Position numbers and translations under genes: made by a program. From contig DALTWK010000009.1 of the NCBI GenBank assembly GCA_029987115.1, forward strand, positions 1 to 59,146: a DNA stretch of 59,146 nucleotides. Reading direction: 5' to 3'. The notes beneath the pieces were generated by a model. It had not been told where the DNA came from. It searched no databases and saw only the letters and a list, made by a program, of their open reading frames with translations. Source of the DNA: Methanocorpusculum sp. (GTDB lineage: Archaea > Halobacteriota > Methanomicrobia > Methanomicrobiales > Methanocorpusculaceae). Positions 44,777 to 54,239 of the stretch are shown here, one piece after another (position 1 is the stretch's first letter; every line of letters begins with the position of its first letter).

Positions 44777-46027
44777 ATGATTTGGCAACCGATAGATGCT
44801 GAACAATGGAAAGCACAGCGCCGCGGTTCCTTAAACGATGTAAAAGATATTGTCGCAGGAATCATCAACGACGTTTCCACCAATGGAGATGCCGCACTTT
44901 TCGCACTTACCGAGAAGTTCGACCACCAGAAACTTGCATCTTTGAAAATATCCAGAGAACAGATTGATGCAGCATACGATGAAGTTGACGATGCGCTCGT
45001 TCAATCATTAATAGAAGCAGAAGCACGCATCACTTCCTTCCACGAACTGCAGAAACCGAAGACACTCTGGCTTGAAGAGATGGAACCGGGAATCACGCTA
45101 GGGGTAAAAACAACCCCGATGGAGAGAATCGGTGCATATATCCCGGGAGGGAGAGCAGCCTACCCGTCCACCGTACTTATGACAACCGTTGCGGCACGCG
45201 TTGCAGGCGTCAAAGAGATTGTACTCTGTACTCCTCCTCCGGTAAATCCACTCACCCTTGTAGCGCTCGACATTGCTGGAGTAACAGAAGCATACCAGAT
45301 TGGAGGGGCACAGGCAATTGCAGCAATGGCACTCGGAACTGAAACCATCCGCCCGGTCCAGAAGATTGTAGGACCAGGAAATGTCTTTGTAACACAGGCA
45401 AAAATGATGCTCAGAGACCATGCAGAAATTGACTTCCCTGCAGGTCCGAGTGAAATCGGAGTTCTTGCTGATGAATCAGCAAATCCGGCATTCATTGCAG
45501 CTGATTTAATGGCACAGGCTGAACACGATCCGAACGCGGCAAGCATCATGATTACTCCCTCTGCAAAATTCGCAGAAGCAGTTGCAAAAGAAGTTGAAGC
45601 ACAGTTTGCAACCGCAGAACGCAAAGAAATCATCGAAAAGGCATTCACCCATTCAGGATATGTAGTCACAAAAACTCTGGAAGAGGCAACCTCTCTCATG
45701 AATGACATTGCACCGGAACACCTCTCCATCCAGACAGCAGATCCGCTTTCCACTCTCTCTGAAATATCCAATGCCGGTTCTATCTTCATCGGTCCGTTCA
45801 CCCCGGTTGCCTGCGGAGACTATGCATCCGGAACAAACCATGTTCTGCCGACTGCAGGATACGCTAAGAGCTACTCGGCTCTTGATGTCAACCACTTCAT
45901 GAAACGTTCCCAAGTCCAGCTCGTCACAAAAGAAGGACTTGATACCATCGGCGACACCATCGAAAACCTTGCTCACGCGGAAGGACTCTACGCCCACGAA
46001 AAGTCGGTTCAGCTCCGCCGCAAATAA
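44777..46027 (+). CDS. hisD: Histidinol dehydrogenase
   Basis: Oxidises histidinol to histidine in two steps. 416 residues. ERIGAYIPGGRAAYPSTVLM, IVGPGNVFVTQAK, FPAGPSEIGVLAD, AQAEHDPNAAS and the final VNHFMKRSQVQLVTKEGL are strong family markers, including the zinc and catalytic His residues. A TATA-like CCTAAATCTA lies about 25 bases before the ATG. A T8 run follows the stop. Confidence 0.97.
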   Translation: MIWQPIDAEQWKAQRRGSLNDVKDIVAGIINDVSTNGDAALFALTEKFDHQKLASLKISREQIDAAYDEVDDALVQSLIEAEARITSFHELQKPKTLWLEEMEPGITLGVKTTPMERIGAYIPGGRAAYPSTVLMTTVAARVAGVKEIVLCTPPPVNPLTLVALDIAGVTEAYQIGGAQAIAAMALGTETIRPVQKIVGPGNVFVTQAKMMLRDHAEIDFPAGPSEIGVLADESANPAFIAADLMAQAEHDPNAASIMITPSAKFAEAVAKEVEAQFATAERKEIIEKAFTHSGYVVTKTLEEATSLMNDIAPEHLSIQTADPLSTLSEISNAGSIFIGPFTPVACGDYASGTNHVLPTAGYAKSYSALDVNHFMKRSQVQLVTKEGLDTIGDTIENLAHAEGLYAHEKSVQLRRK

Positions 46028-46131
46028 CTTTTTTTTCATCCAATACCCGGAATTCAAATCAATCAGCTGATGAAAATACGATAAGTGTCCCGCTGATATT
46101 TTATTGTAGAAACAACAAAAACTACAACACA

Positions 46132-47955
46132 ATGTCTGAAAGCTACTCGTGTGGTACATCTTCGAAACCATTGCTTGGATGTACTGTAGGTCAACTCCTG
46201 AACAGCATCGCGGCCAAATATCCGAACAACGATGCTCTAGTAGCTTTCCAGCAGAACCCATACTGCAAAAATGTTCTGGATGCCTCGCTCTACCAGGACA
46301 AGCATGAAGGTCTGGTCTCCGATGAGCCGAACAGCTATCGGGAATCCTCAACAATACGTCCAGTAACCTATGAGGCAGCCGTCCTCCGTTACACCTGGCG
46401 TGAATTTGTCCATGAAGTAGATAAACTCGCCAAAGGTCTGATGATGATTGGTGTGGAACGCGGAATGCGTGTAGCAATCTGGGCGCTGAATTATGCCGAG
46501 TGGATTCTCGTGCAGTTCGCAACCGCAAAGATTGGTGCAATCATGGTTAACATCAATCCGGCATACCGCACCTTCGAATTGGAATATGCTTTGAAGCAGT
46601 CTGAAGTTGACACGCTGATTCTCCAGGGCAAGTTCAAAACATCCGACTATGTCGGCATGTTCTACGAAGCATGTCCGGAAGCATTTGAATCACGCCCCGG
46701 AAATCTCCGTTCGGAAAAGTTCCCCTATTTGAGAAACGTTGTTTTTATGGGAGAAATTATCTACAACGGGATGTACCGTTGGAGTGAAGTTATCGAGATG
46801 GGAGAATACATCTCCGATGAAGAATTAGAGGAACGAGAACTCTCTGTTGAATTCGACGATCCACTGAATATTCAGTACACTTCAGGAACTACCGGCTACC
46901 CGAAAGGTGTCACCCTGACGCACCACTCTGTCCTGAACAATGGATTAATAATCGGAGACGGCATGGCTTTCACTGAAAAGGACAAACTCTGCATTCCAGT
47001 TCCGTTCTACCACTGCTTCGGAATGGTCTTATCCAACATGGCATGCGTTACCCACGGGACGACCATGGTGATTCCTGGACCGGCATTCGATCCTGAAGCG
47101 GTTCTCCATGCCATAGCATCTGAGAAATGTACGGCAGTACACGGCGTTCCCACCATGTTCATCGCTGAGCTGGACCATCCGAATTTCGGAAAATATGACC
47201 TTTCCTCACTGAGAACCGGTATCATGGCAGGATCTCCATGTCCAATTGAAAAGATGCGGGAGGTCGCTGAAAAAATGTACATGCGCGATATTGTCATCGT
47301 CTACGGGCAGACGGAAACATCCCCGGGAGTGACAATGTCAACCACCTCCGACTCGCTTGAGATGCGTGTCTCAACCGTTGGACGGGCATTCCCGCATACT
47401 GAAATCAAAATCTCTGACCCGAAGACAGGAAAGATTCTCCCACGCGGTCAGATTGGGGAAATCTGTGCACGCGGTTACTGCACCATGAAAGGGTACTATA
47501 ATAACCCGATGGCGACCCGTCAAGTCATCGATGAGAATCATTGGCTGCACTCCGGCGATCTCGGAACCATGGATGAAAAGGGATACATAAGAATGACCGG
47601 ACGGCTGAAGGAAATGGTCATCCGCGGAGGAGAAAACCTCTATCCGCGTGAAATTGAAGAGTTCCTCCACCATCACCCGAAGATTTCCGATGTCTATATT
47701 ATCGGCGTTCCGGATGCCAAATACGGCGAAGAACTTTGTGCATGGATTAGACCGGAGGAAGGATTCACCCTCACAGAAGAAGACATCAGATCCTTCTGCG
47801 ACGGAAAAATTGCACGCTACAAGATTCCGCGTTACTACCGCTTCTGTGATTCCTTCCCGATGACCGTTACTGGAAAGATTCAGAAAGGCGAAATGCAGAA
47901 AATTTCCATTGCTGAACTCGGTCTTGATGCTGCTGCGAAAATCAAGACGGCATAA
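46132..47955 (+). CDS. AMP-forming fatty-acyl-CoA ligase
   Basis: 607 residues of the acyl-CoA ligase family. YTSGTTGYPKGVTLTH (about 248) is the P-loop, VYGQTETSPGVTMS follows, and the hinge is LHSGDLGTMDEKGYIRMTGRLKEMVIRGGENLYPREIE. The catalytic lysine is in MTVTGKIQKGEM near the C-terminus. The NINPAYRTFELEYALKQS segment is typical of long-chain types. TATA-like GATATTTTATTG is about 30 bases upstream. Confidence 0.88.
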   Translation: MSESYSCGTSSKPLLGCTVGQLLNSIAAKYPNNDALVAFQQNPYCKNVLDASLYQDKHEGLVSDEPNSYRESSTIRPVTYEAAVLRYTWREFVHEVDKLAKGLMMIGVERGMRVAIWALNYAEWILVQFATAKIGAIMVNINPAYRTFELEYALKQSEVDTLILQGKFKTSDYVGMFYEACPEAFESRPGNLRSEKFPYLRNVVFMGEIIYNGMYRWSEVIEMGEYISDEELEERELSVEFDDPLNIQYTSGTTGYPKGVTLTHHSVLNNGLIIGDGMAFTEKDKLCIPVPFYHCFGMVLSNMACVTHGTTMVIPGPAFDPEAVLHAIASEKCTAVHGVPTMFIAELDHPNFGKYDLSSLRTGIMAGSPCPIEKMREVAEKMYMRDIVIVYGQTETSPGVTMSTTSDSLEMRVSTVGRAFPHTEIKISDPKTGKILPRGQIGEICARGYCTMKGYYNNPMATRQVIDENHWLHSGDLGTMDEKGYIRMTGRLKEMVIRGGENLYPREIEEFLHHHPKISDVYIIGVPDAKYGEELCAWIRPEEGFTLTEEDIRSFCDGKIARYKIPRYYRFCDSFPMTVTGKIQKGEMQKISIAELGLDAAAKIKTA

Positions 47956-47974
47956 CCAATTTTCTTTTTTCAAA

Positions 47975-47992
47975 TTAACTTAATTAAGTTAA
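47975..47992. promoter_or_regulatory. 18-bp perfect palindrome upstream of the importer operon
   Basis: TTAACTTAATTAAGTTAA is a perfect inverted repeat lying about 20 bp before the TATA box (CTTTATAAATC, about 48008-48018) of the binding-protein gene. Its TTA...TAA frame resembles metal-regulator (DtxR-type) operators, an inference from shape only. Confidence 0.5.
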
Positions 47993-48039
47993 CAATATTG
48001 CCATAGTTCTTTATAAATCATTGACGAACATAATAACCA

Positions 48040-49211
48040 ATGAAAAAAGTACTCCTGACGATTCTTTTGCTTGGTATCATCCTCCTGACGGGTGCTGCAG
48101 CCGCAACAACCTACACTGATGATTTGGGAAGAACAGTCGACCTTCCAGACACCATCAGTCATATCATCCCTTCGGGGGATATGGCACAGACAATACTGAC
48201 GTCCTTCGATCCGGGATATTTTGTTTCCCGTTCCATGAACTTCCCCAAAGAGGCTGAGAAATATTTCGATGAACGGATTCCTAAGCTCACAAATACGGGA
48301 AGTCTCTACGGCACAAAAAAACGATGCTGGATGAGCAACTCATGCGGCTTGCCCGGGAATCGGATGCCGAATTAGTCCTGGATATCGGCGAAAACAAGAC
48401 TGGTATTGCCGATGATTTGAACAAAATAGAGAGACTGACCGGCATTCCCTTTGTCCATATAACCCAGGATACTATAGACTCAATTCCAACATCCTATCTC
48501 ACCCTCGGAAACCTTCTCGGTGAAAATCAACGCGGAGAGGAACTTGCCGCATACACCAAGTCGATTATCGACCGTTTCCGGGAGAACATGAACAAAGTTG
48601 GCGATAAAAAATCAACCTTCATCTATGTGACCGTTATTGACGGAAATGCGGTATATATGGTTGGAACCGGAAAGAAATCAGCCTACCACACCCAGGTGCT
48701 TGACCTCATCGGAACTAATGTAGCACCGGAAGCAACATCCGGTAGCGGGCGTGGCAGTGAATACACCATGGAAGACATACTCGGTCTTGATCCTGACATC
48801 ATCTTAGTAGATGCGAACAATGCAGGAGAACACGAATACTATTCCGCGATTCTTACCAGTCCACAGTGGGCAACACTTCGTGCGGTGCAAAATGGAAACG
48901 TGTTTGAAAATCCGGTCGATGCCCCCTGGAACTGGATTGGACAACCGGCATCGTCCTTCAGCAAAATCATCTCTATGATTTGGCTGGGAAGCGTCTTCTA
49001 CCCGGATGTCTTCACCTATGATGCAAAGAAGGAGATTCAAACCTTCTACAAAACAGTACTCAACTATGATATGACAGATACGGAAGTCAGCGACCTGACC
49101 AGATACACCCTTAATAAAGCAAATAAGGCAGCTGCTTCTACACCGGTTCCTTTCCTCGGCATCATAGCAGGACTTACGGCTGTTCTCTTCCTCGTCCGAA
49201 AAAGAAGTTAA
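48040..49211 (+). pseudogene. BtuF/FepB-type substrate-binding protein, split by a -1 frameshift
   Basis: The first frame (48040-48375) gives a signal peptide (LLTILLLGIILLTGAAAA) and the start of a binding protein (YTDDLGRTVDLPDTISHII). The rest lies in the -1 frame from about 48321 to 49211: LVLDIGENKTG, FVHITQDTIDSIP, and GRGSEYTMEDILGLDPDIILVD. Joined, they give about 390 residues, with a C-terminal anchor TPVPFLGIIAGLTAVLFLVRKRS. The break is at A7 (48315-48321), read ACA AAA AAA CGA, which is a slippery A AAA AAA heptamer. One more A, or a ribosomal slip, restores the frame. It may be a sequencing error, a switch or programmed frameshifting. The permease and ATPase follow directly. Confidence 0.8.
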
Positions 49212-49283
49212 TTTGAAACAATTAACAAACTCTTATTTTTGCAGATTGGTTTAATACAAATAGATTACCCATACTAAGTAACA

Positions 49284-50330
49284 ATGCCTCAGACCACCCC
49301 GCATATCCTAAAATCGGACCGCAGAGCTCCAAACTATCGATTAAGATTTGTTATTTTAATCGTTCTAGCCATACTCTGTGTTTTCTTTTCCTTGGGGGTC
49401 GGGAGGTATTTCATTTCTCCTTTTGATGTAATCACGAATCTCTTCAATCCGATGATGCCGATTGACGACATCGAGGCATACCGGCAATGGAGCGCTCTCT
49501 TCAATATCCGCATTCCGCGTATCCTTGCAGCGTTTCTGGTTGGAGCGGCTCTGGTAACCGCGGGAGCATCCTATCAAGGAATGTTCCAGAATCCGCTGGT
49601 ATCACCGGACATTCTTGGTGCATCGGCTGGTGCAGGACTCGGTGCAGCTTTTGCCATTCTCAACAATATGGGCTCCGTTATGATTACCGTCTTTGCATTT
49701 TGCGGAGCGATGATTGCGGTTGCTCTTGCCTATCTGGTAAGCAGACTTGCGAAAGGAAATGCAACACTCTCGCTTGTGCTCGGTGGAATTCTTGTCGGAA
49801 GCCTGTTTACTGCAGGGACATCCTATATCAAACTCGTAGCCGACACCGAAGACCAGCTTCCGGAGATTACCTATTGGCTGATGGGAGGGTTTGGAGGAGT
49901 CGAGTACAGCGATGTTATTTTTGCCGCCATCGGCATTGCAGTCGGCATAATACCGTTGATTCTTATCCGCTGGAGAATGAATGTGCTTACGCTCGGCGAT
50001 GACGAAGCGCGCAGCATAGGTGTGAACACTCGTCGTTTGCGCCTGGTCGCCATCTTCTGCGCAACGCTGATTACTGCCGTAGCAGTTTCCATATCCGGTA
50101 TTATCGGCTGGATCGGGCTTGTCATCCCGCATTTCTGCCGGATGATTTTCGGCTATGACTATCGGAGAATTATTCCAGCTGCAATTATTTTCGGCGGAGC
50201 ATTTCTCGTACTCGTTGATGACTTCGCACGGACGCTTGCCGCAAGTGAAATTGCGATAGGCATTCTCACCGCCTTTGTCGGCGCACCGATTTTCGCCTAT
50301 CTCCTGATTTCCGGAGGGAAACGGTCATGA
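49284..50330 (+). CDS. FecCD-family ABC importer permease
   Basis: 348 residues, about ten membrane helices. N-terminal HILKSDRRAPNYRLR is cytoplasmic. Family segments are FNIRIPRILAAFLVGAALVTAGASYQGMFQNPLVSPDILG, LRLVAIFCATLITAVAVSISGIIGWIGLVIPHFCR and LAASEIAIGILTAFVGAPIFAYLL. Substrates of the family are B12, siderophores or haem. It overlaps the ATPase gene by four bases. Confidence 0.9.
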   Translation: MPQTTPHILKSDRRAPNYRLRFVILIVLAILCVFFSLGVGRYFISPFDVITNLFNPMMPIDDIEAYRQWSALFNIRIPRILAAFLVGAALVTAGASYQGMFQNPLVSPDILGASAGAGLGAAFAILNNMGSVMITVFAFCGAMIAVALAYLVSRLAKGNATLSLVLGGILVGSLFTAGTSYIKLVADTEDQLPEITYWLMGGFGGVEYSDVIFAAIGIAVGIIPLILIRWRMNVLTLGDDEARSIGVNTRRLRLVAIFCATLITAVAVSISGIIGWIGLVIPHFCRMIFGYDYRRIIPAAIIFGGAFLVLVDDFARTLAASEIAIGILTAFVGAPIFAYLLISGGKRS

Positions 50331-51130
50331 CCGGAACTGAACTTGTCATTGAGGACCTTTCTTTCCGCTATGACAAGAAAGGACCTGTTGTTCTTCAAAA
50401 GGTAAACTTCGCTGCACAGGAAGGAGATCTTATTGCCGTGCTTGGACACAACGGCGTCGGAAAAAGTACCATGTTCAAATGCATCCTCGGTTTCTTTGAA
50501 AAATACGACGGAAACATCATCCTTGATGGAACGAACCTGAAGGACCTGTCACACAAACAGATTGCACGTCGCATCGCCTATATCCCGCAATCCACCTATC
50601 CGACATTCAACTATGATGTTATCGATGTAGTCATGATGGGGATGACTTCGCAGCTCTCTCTCCTTGCAGCACCCAAAGAGGAACATATTGCCAGAGCACA
50701 CGAAGTTCTGGAAAGTCTCGGCATCGGTCATCTGGCAGAAGCAGGATACGGAGAAATCAGCGGAGGCGAACGTCAGCTGGTTCTGATTGCCCGTGCTCTT
50801 GTCCAGAATGCCAGAATTCTCATAATGGACGAGCCGACTGCTAACCTCGATTATGGAAACCAGATTCGCGTCATGTGCAGAGTTGCCGAGTTGGCAAGAG
50901 AAGGCTATATTATCATTTTATCCACCCATAACCCGGATCATGCTTTCCTTTACGCAAACCGCGTTCTGATGCTTGACAACGGAAAAGTGATTGCCGACGG
51001 AACACCCGAGAACGTGCTGGATACGGATCTCATCAGACAGGTCTATCATGTTGAAACCAGAATTGAAACATTTTACGATGAAAACGGTATTCACCGGATG
51101 TGTATCCCTGTCAACTCATCACTGAAATAA
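50327..51130 (+). CDS. ABC importer ATP-binding protein, FecE type
   Basis: 267 residues: Walker A GHNGVGKST (about 42), Q-loop AYIPQST, signature ISGGERQLVL (about 144), Walker B ARILIMDEPTANLD (about 163), and His in STHNPD. It powers the permease encoded just before. Unlike the ATPase at 31235 it lacks the extra C-terminal domain. Confidence 0.92.
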   Translation: MTGTELVIEDLSFRYDKKGPVVLQKVNFAAQEGDLIAVLGHNGVGKSTMFKCILGFFEKYDGNIILDGTNLKDLSHKQIARRIAYIPQSTYPTFNYDVIDVVMMGMTSQLSLLAAPKEEHIARAHEVLESLGIGHLAEAGYGEISGGERQLVLIARALVQNARILIMDEPTANLDYGNQIRVMCRVAELAREGYIIILSTHNPDHAFLYANRVLMLDNGKVIADGTPENVLDTDLIRQVYHVETRIETFYDENGIHRMCIPVNSSLK

Positions 51131-51202
51131 GACGATTGCTTTTCCGATGCGAATAATACAATACAATACCAAAAATGAATTGAAATATCAGGAAGTCGGC
51201 TA

Positions 51203-51454
51203 ATGATTGAGAATCAGATTTGTCAATGCTGCGGAATGCCTCTCAGTAAGGAAACAATAAGCAGAGAACCGGATGGGACACCAAATGAAGACTACTGCAA
51301 ATACTGCTATTCCGATGGAAAGTTCAGATATATCAGTATGCAGCAGCTTATCGATTTCTGCGTTGAAAACGTTAAACCGGAACAGTTAACCAAAGAAGAG
51401 TTCCGAAAATTCATGTCAGAACTGTTACCGCAGTTAAAACACTGGAAATACTGA
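51203..51454 (+). CDS. Small zinc-ribbon protein
   Basis: 83 residues. CQCCGMPLSKE (about 8-18) and DYCKYCYSDGKF (about 29-41) form a four-cysteine zinc ribbon of the putative zinc-ribbon domain family, followed by a helical VENVKPEQLTKEEFRKFMSELLPQLKHW. The role is unknown. It follows the importer ATPase after about 70 bp. Confidence 0.75.
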   Translation: MIENQICQCCGMPLSKETISREPDGTPNEDYCKYCYSDGKFRYISMQQLIDFCVENVKPEQLTKEEFRKFMSELLPQLKHWKY

Positions 51455-51544
51455 GAAAAAATATACTTTTTTAAACCAGGAAAAACAAAGAATTGGCTCC
51501 AAATGGCGAGAATATTATAATTCAAAAAAAGTGGTAAGTTCTTC

Positions 51545-52591
51545 TCAGAACTTTGGCAGATTTCTCTGTGAATACACAACAAACGCCAGATAAACAGAAA
51601 TTGCCGCAACAACAATTTCAATGATGCCGAAAACCATCGTGGGCACACCATATCCGCCGATACACCACATTATGAAAAACATAACACCGTAGAGAATATT
51701 CATTATTCCCGGCAGGATTCTGGATTCTTCTCTGAGAAGAGCAAACAGACCGATGATGATGAAGAGGGCCCCCAATCCTATTGACATTGCATCGGTTGAA
51801 TATATGCCGAAAATGACAGTCAGTGCCATCAAAAAGAACATGACCGGAGTAAAACGCATCTTACCGACAAAGAAGAGCAGGAGGGAGACTAATATCAGTA
51901 ACACTGCACAAAGAAGTTCAAGTGTCTGCATCGATGTTAACGTTAATCCAAGAGATTCTCCAACCAGGTTGTATACTGCCCATGCAACGATGATAAACGC
52001 GAATAGGATATACCCGAGAACAGAACCGGATGCCCTAAAGTCGGTTTCCTCATCGGCAGTCAGGAGGTTTCTACCCGGAAGAAGAATCCATTCAGAAGCA
52101 CAGACAAAGGCATAGAAGAATGAAAGAACAGCAATCATTAGTCCGATGATAACATAACTATACTTTACAACATCAGATGCAATGAGGTTAACTGAACCCA
52201 TACCGACAATCAGATAGAGGACAAATCCAAGCACTGGTAAGATGAATAAAAGCCATTTCTGTTTGTCTTTTGAGGTAAGTGTGACTAGTGCGGTGAGAAG
52301 AATAAATCCGGTTGTTAATACATACCATGCTCCTAATGGCATATAGGAGGAAAATAAGACTGCCAAACCAATCATGGTAAATAGAATAGCTATCATATCC
52401 CGCTTTCGGAGGACGATAAGCAACACAGATATGAGAATTAATCCGATTCCGGCTATCAAATCCACATTGGGAAACACCATCGGAAGACCGGTTAACATGA
52501 GAATGACATTGAGGATATACTCTGCTCCGAGTACAAAGAATCCGGCAGCAGTTAGATAATTGCGTGCTTCAGTTTTGGCGATTTCATCCAT
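51545..52591 (-). CDS. Multi-spanning membrane protein of unknown function
   Basis: 348 residues, with about eleven to twelve hydrophobic helices in paired bundles (for example LIAGIGLILISVLLIVL, YSYVIIGLMIAVLSFFYAFV, MSIGLGALFIIIGLFALL). No motif identifies a transported substrate or enzyme activity. A TATA-like GATATATAC on the minus strand lies about 65 bases before the ATG. Confidence 0.7.
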   Translation of the reverse strand: MDEIAKTEARNYLTAAGFFVLGAEYILNVILMLTGLPMVFPNVDLIAGIGLILISVLLIVLRKRDMIAILFTMIGLAVLFSSYMPLGAWYVLTTGFILLTALVTLTSKDKQKWLLFILPVLGFVLYLIVGMGSVNLIASDVVKYSYVIIGLMIAVLSFFYAFVCASEWILLPGRNLLTADEETDFRASGSVLGYILFAFIIVAWAVYNLVGESLGLTLTSMQTLELLCAVLLILVSLLLFFVGKMRFTPVMFFLMALTVIFGIYSTDAMSIGLGALFIIIGLFALLREESRILPGIMNILYGVMFFIMWCIGGYGVPTMVFGIIEIVVAAISVYLAFVVYSQRNLPKF

Positions 52592-52764
52592 AAATTACCG
52601 CCCCTGACATCTGGAATAGTCTGGCATAAAAGGACATATTAGGTCTTCAAAAGTATATATCTGTCGTAATCAGAAAGAAAAAACAAAAGCAACGGTAAAT
52701 GAATGACGAAGTAATAACAGACTAAGATACTCGAGAAAAAGAGATGGTGGTAATCCTATGGGGA

Positions 52765-53181
52765 TTAGAACCAGTAATCATCTGAGTATATCGAGTCAAA
52801 CTCAATCTCGCCACCAGGGAAACTCGAAAGGAAGTCTGGTCCTTTTTCAAGATTCATTCCGGCAAGAGTCAGTATTCCGCTTTCCGCATTAAACGTACAG
52901 CTCTCTCTTCTGCCATCAATAAACTGCAACGAGTAAGTATTTTCTCCTTCTGCACTCCAGGAGAAAGAGGTCTGAGATGAATCTCTGGTTTGACCGTGGT
53001 CTACCATGGTAATGTAAGTACCGTTGTAGTCTCCATAAAAGACCACATAAGTAAATGTGGTATCCGTCTCTAAAGAGTAATCACCTACGATAACGTCAGA
53101 GCTGCCGGTACATCCCGCGGTGCAGAGAACAGCACACAGAAGAAGTGATACAGCTATTGTGAGAATGAGCGTTTTTCTCAT
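52765..53181 (-). CDS. Small secreted lipoprotein
   Basis: 138 residues. A signal peptide (LILTIAVSLLLCAVLCTAGC) ends at a lipobox-like TAGC, so Cys24 is probably lipid-linked. The rest is beta-rich and acidic (SLETDTTFTYVVFYGDYNGTY, ESCTFNAESGILTL) with a DSIYSDDYWF end. No family is recognised. Confidence 0.65.
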   Translation of the reverse strand: MRKTLILTIAVSLLLCAVLCTAGCTGSSDVIVGDYSLETDTTFTYVVFYGDYNGTYITMVDHGQTRDSSQTSFSWSAEGENTYSLQFIDGRRESCTFNAESGILTLAGMNLEKGPDFLSSFPGGEIEFDSIYSDDYWF

Positions 53182-53364
53182 GATTTTATAATTTTGTGCG
53201 GAAGATATTAAAGATTTGTTGAAAACTTCTCTGGAAATAACTAACGACTATTATGTCACAGTCTTTATATTCCCATAAGACTATGAATAAACCATGATTC
53301 TTCAATTAAGATGAGCGGAGAAAGCGATTCGTATTTGGAGAATGATTCTAAGGAATGAACCATA

Positions 53365-53973
53365 ATGTCTGTTGCAGTCTCTGAAGAACTTCTGGATAAA
53401 GCAGTTGATACGCTCGCCAGAGCTTTTGTCCATTACCCTTATCCCGGCGGTGCCATTTCCGGTGATGAACGCCAGAAAAATGCTCTTTCTATTATGTTCT
53501 CACTTGAATTGAAACGCGTGTCAGCATTTGGAGAACTCGTTAGCGAAAGCCATGACTGCAGAGGAGTTGCTGTATGGTGTCGGATGGGAGAATTAAATGA
53601 AGGAGTTTCTCTACCCCAACAGTTTCGTGCACTCATATCCTGTATGAGACCGCGAGAGATGATAAAAACGGTTCGGCGCTGCATGAGTATTGAAAGGGGA
53701 AGAACCCGTCTGCATCTTTCAGACGATACAGTGTACCTGTATATTTTAGGAGTTGAGCCGGAATCTCAGGGTAAAGGTATCGGGTCGGCACTGGTACGCG
53801 AAAAACTTGCAGAATGCGACAAAGAAGGCTGTGCGGTATACCTCGAAACCAATTCTGAGCACAATGTCGGATACTACAGTTCGTTTGGATTTACGCTAAT
53901 CAAGAAAGTCGTGGAGGAACATGGTGCATTTACGACGTGGTATATGATTCGCAAACCTGCCGATAAGAAATAA
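53365..53973 (+). CDS. GNAT-family N-acetyltransferase
   Basis: 202 residues. The acetyl-CoA motif is LYILGVEPESQGKGIGSALVREKLAEC (about 128-154), followed by VYLETNSEHNVGYYSSFGFTLIKKV, as in GNAT proteins. The N-terminal half (LDKAVDTLARAFVHYPYPGGAISG) fits the subset with broad small-molecule substrates. The acceptor is unknown. TAAGGAA lies about 12 bases before the ATG. Confidence 0.85.
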   Translation: MSVAVSEELLDKAVDTLARAFVHYPYPGGAISGDERQKNALSIMFSLELKRVSAFGELVSESHDCRGVAVWCRMGELNEGVSLPQQFRALISCMRPREMIKTVRRCMSIERGRTRLHLSDDTVYLYILGVEPESQGKGIGSALVREKLAECDKEGCAVYLETNSEHNVGYYSSFGFTLIKKVVEEHGAFTTWYMIRKPADKK

Positions 53974-54239
53974 TCCGGCAGGAATACCCCAATAATCTCT
54001 TTTTCTTCGATTTTCTGCACTTTTCCATTCGTATATAAAACACATAGATACTTTATTGTTTTTTGTAAAAATTTATAACATAATGCTCTAATTACATTGA
54101 TTGTTAGAAGATGATACAAAAACCGGCCCCATGTTCACAGTGTTTCCCAGACATACCCATGATTTTTATCAAAAAGCAACTGGAAAAAAGAGCGTTCTGG
54201 GATTGTAAAACTCTGCCATTCCCATAGACAGGAGAGAAA

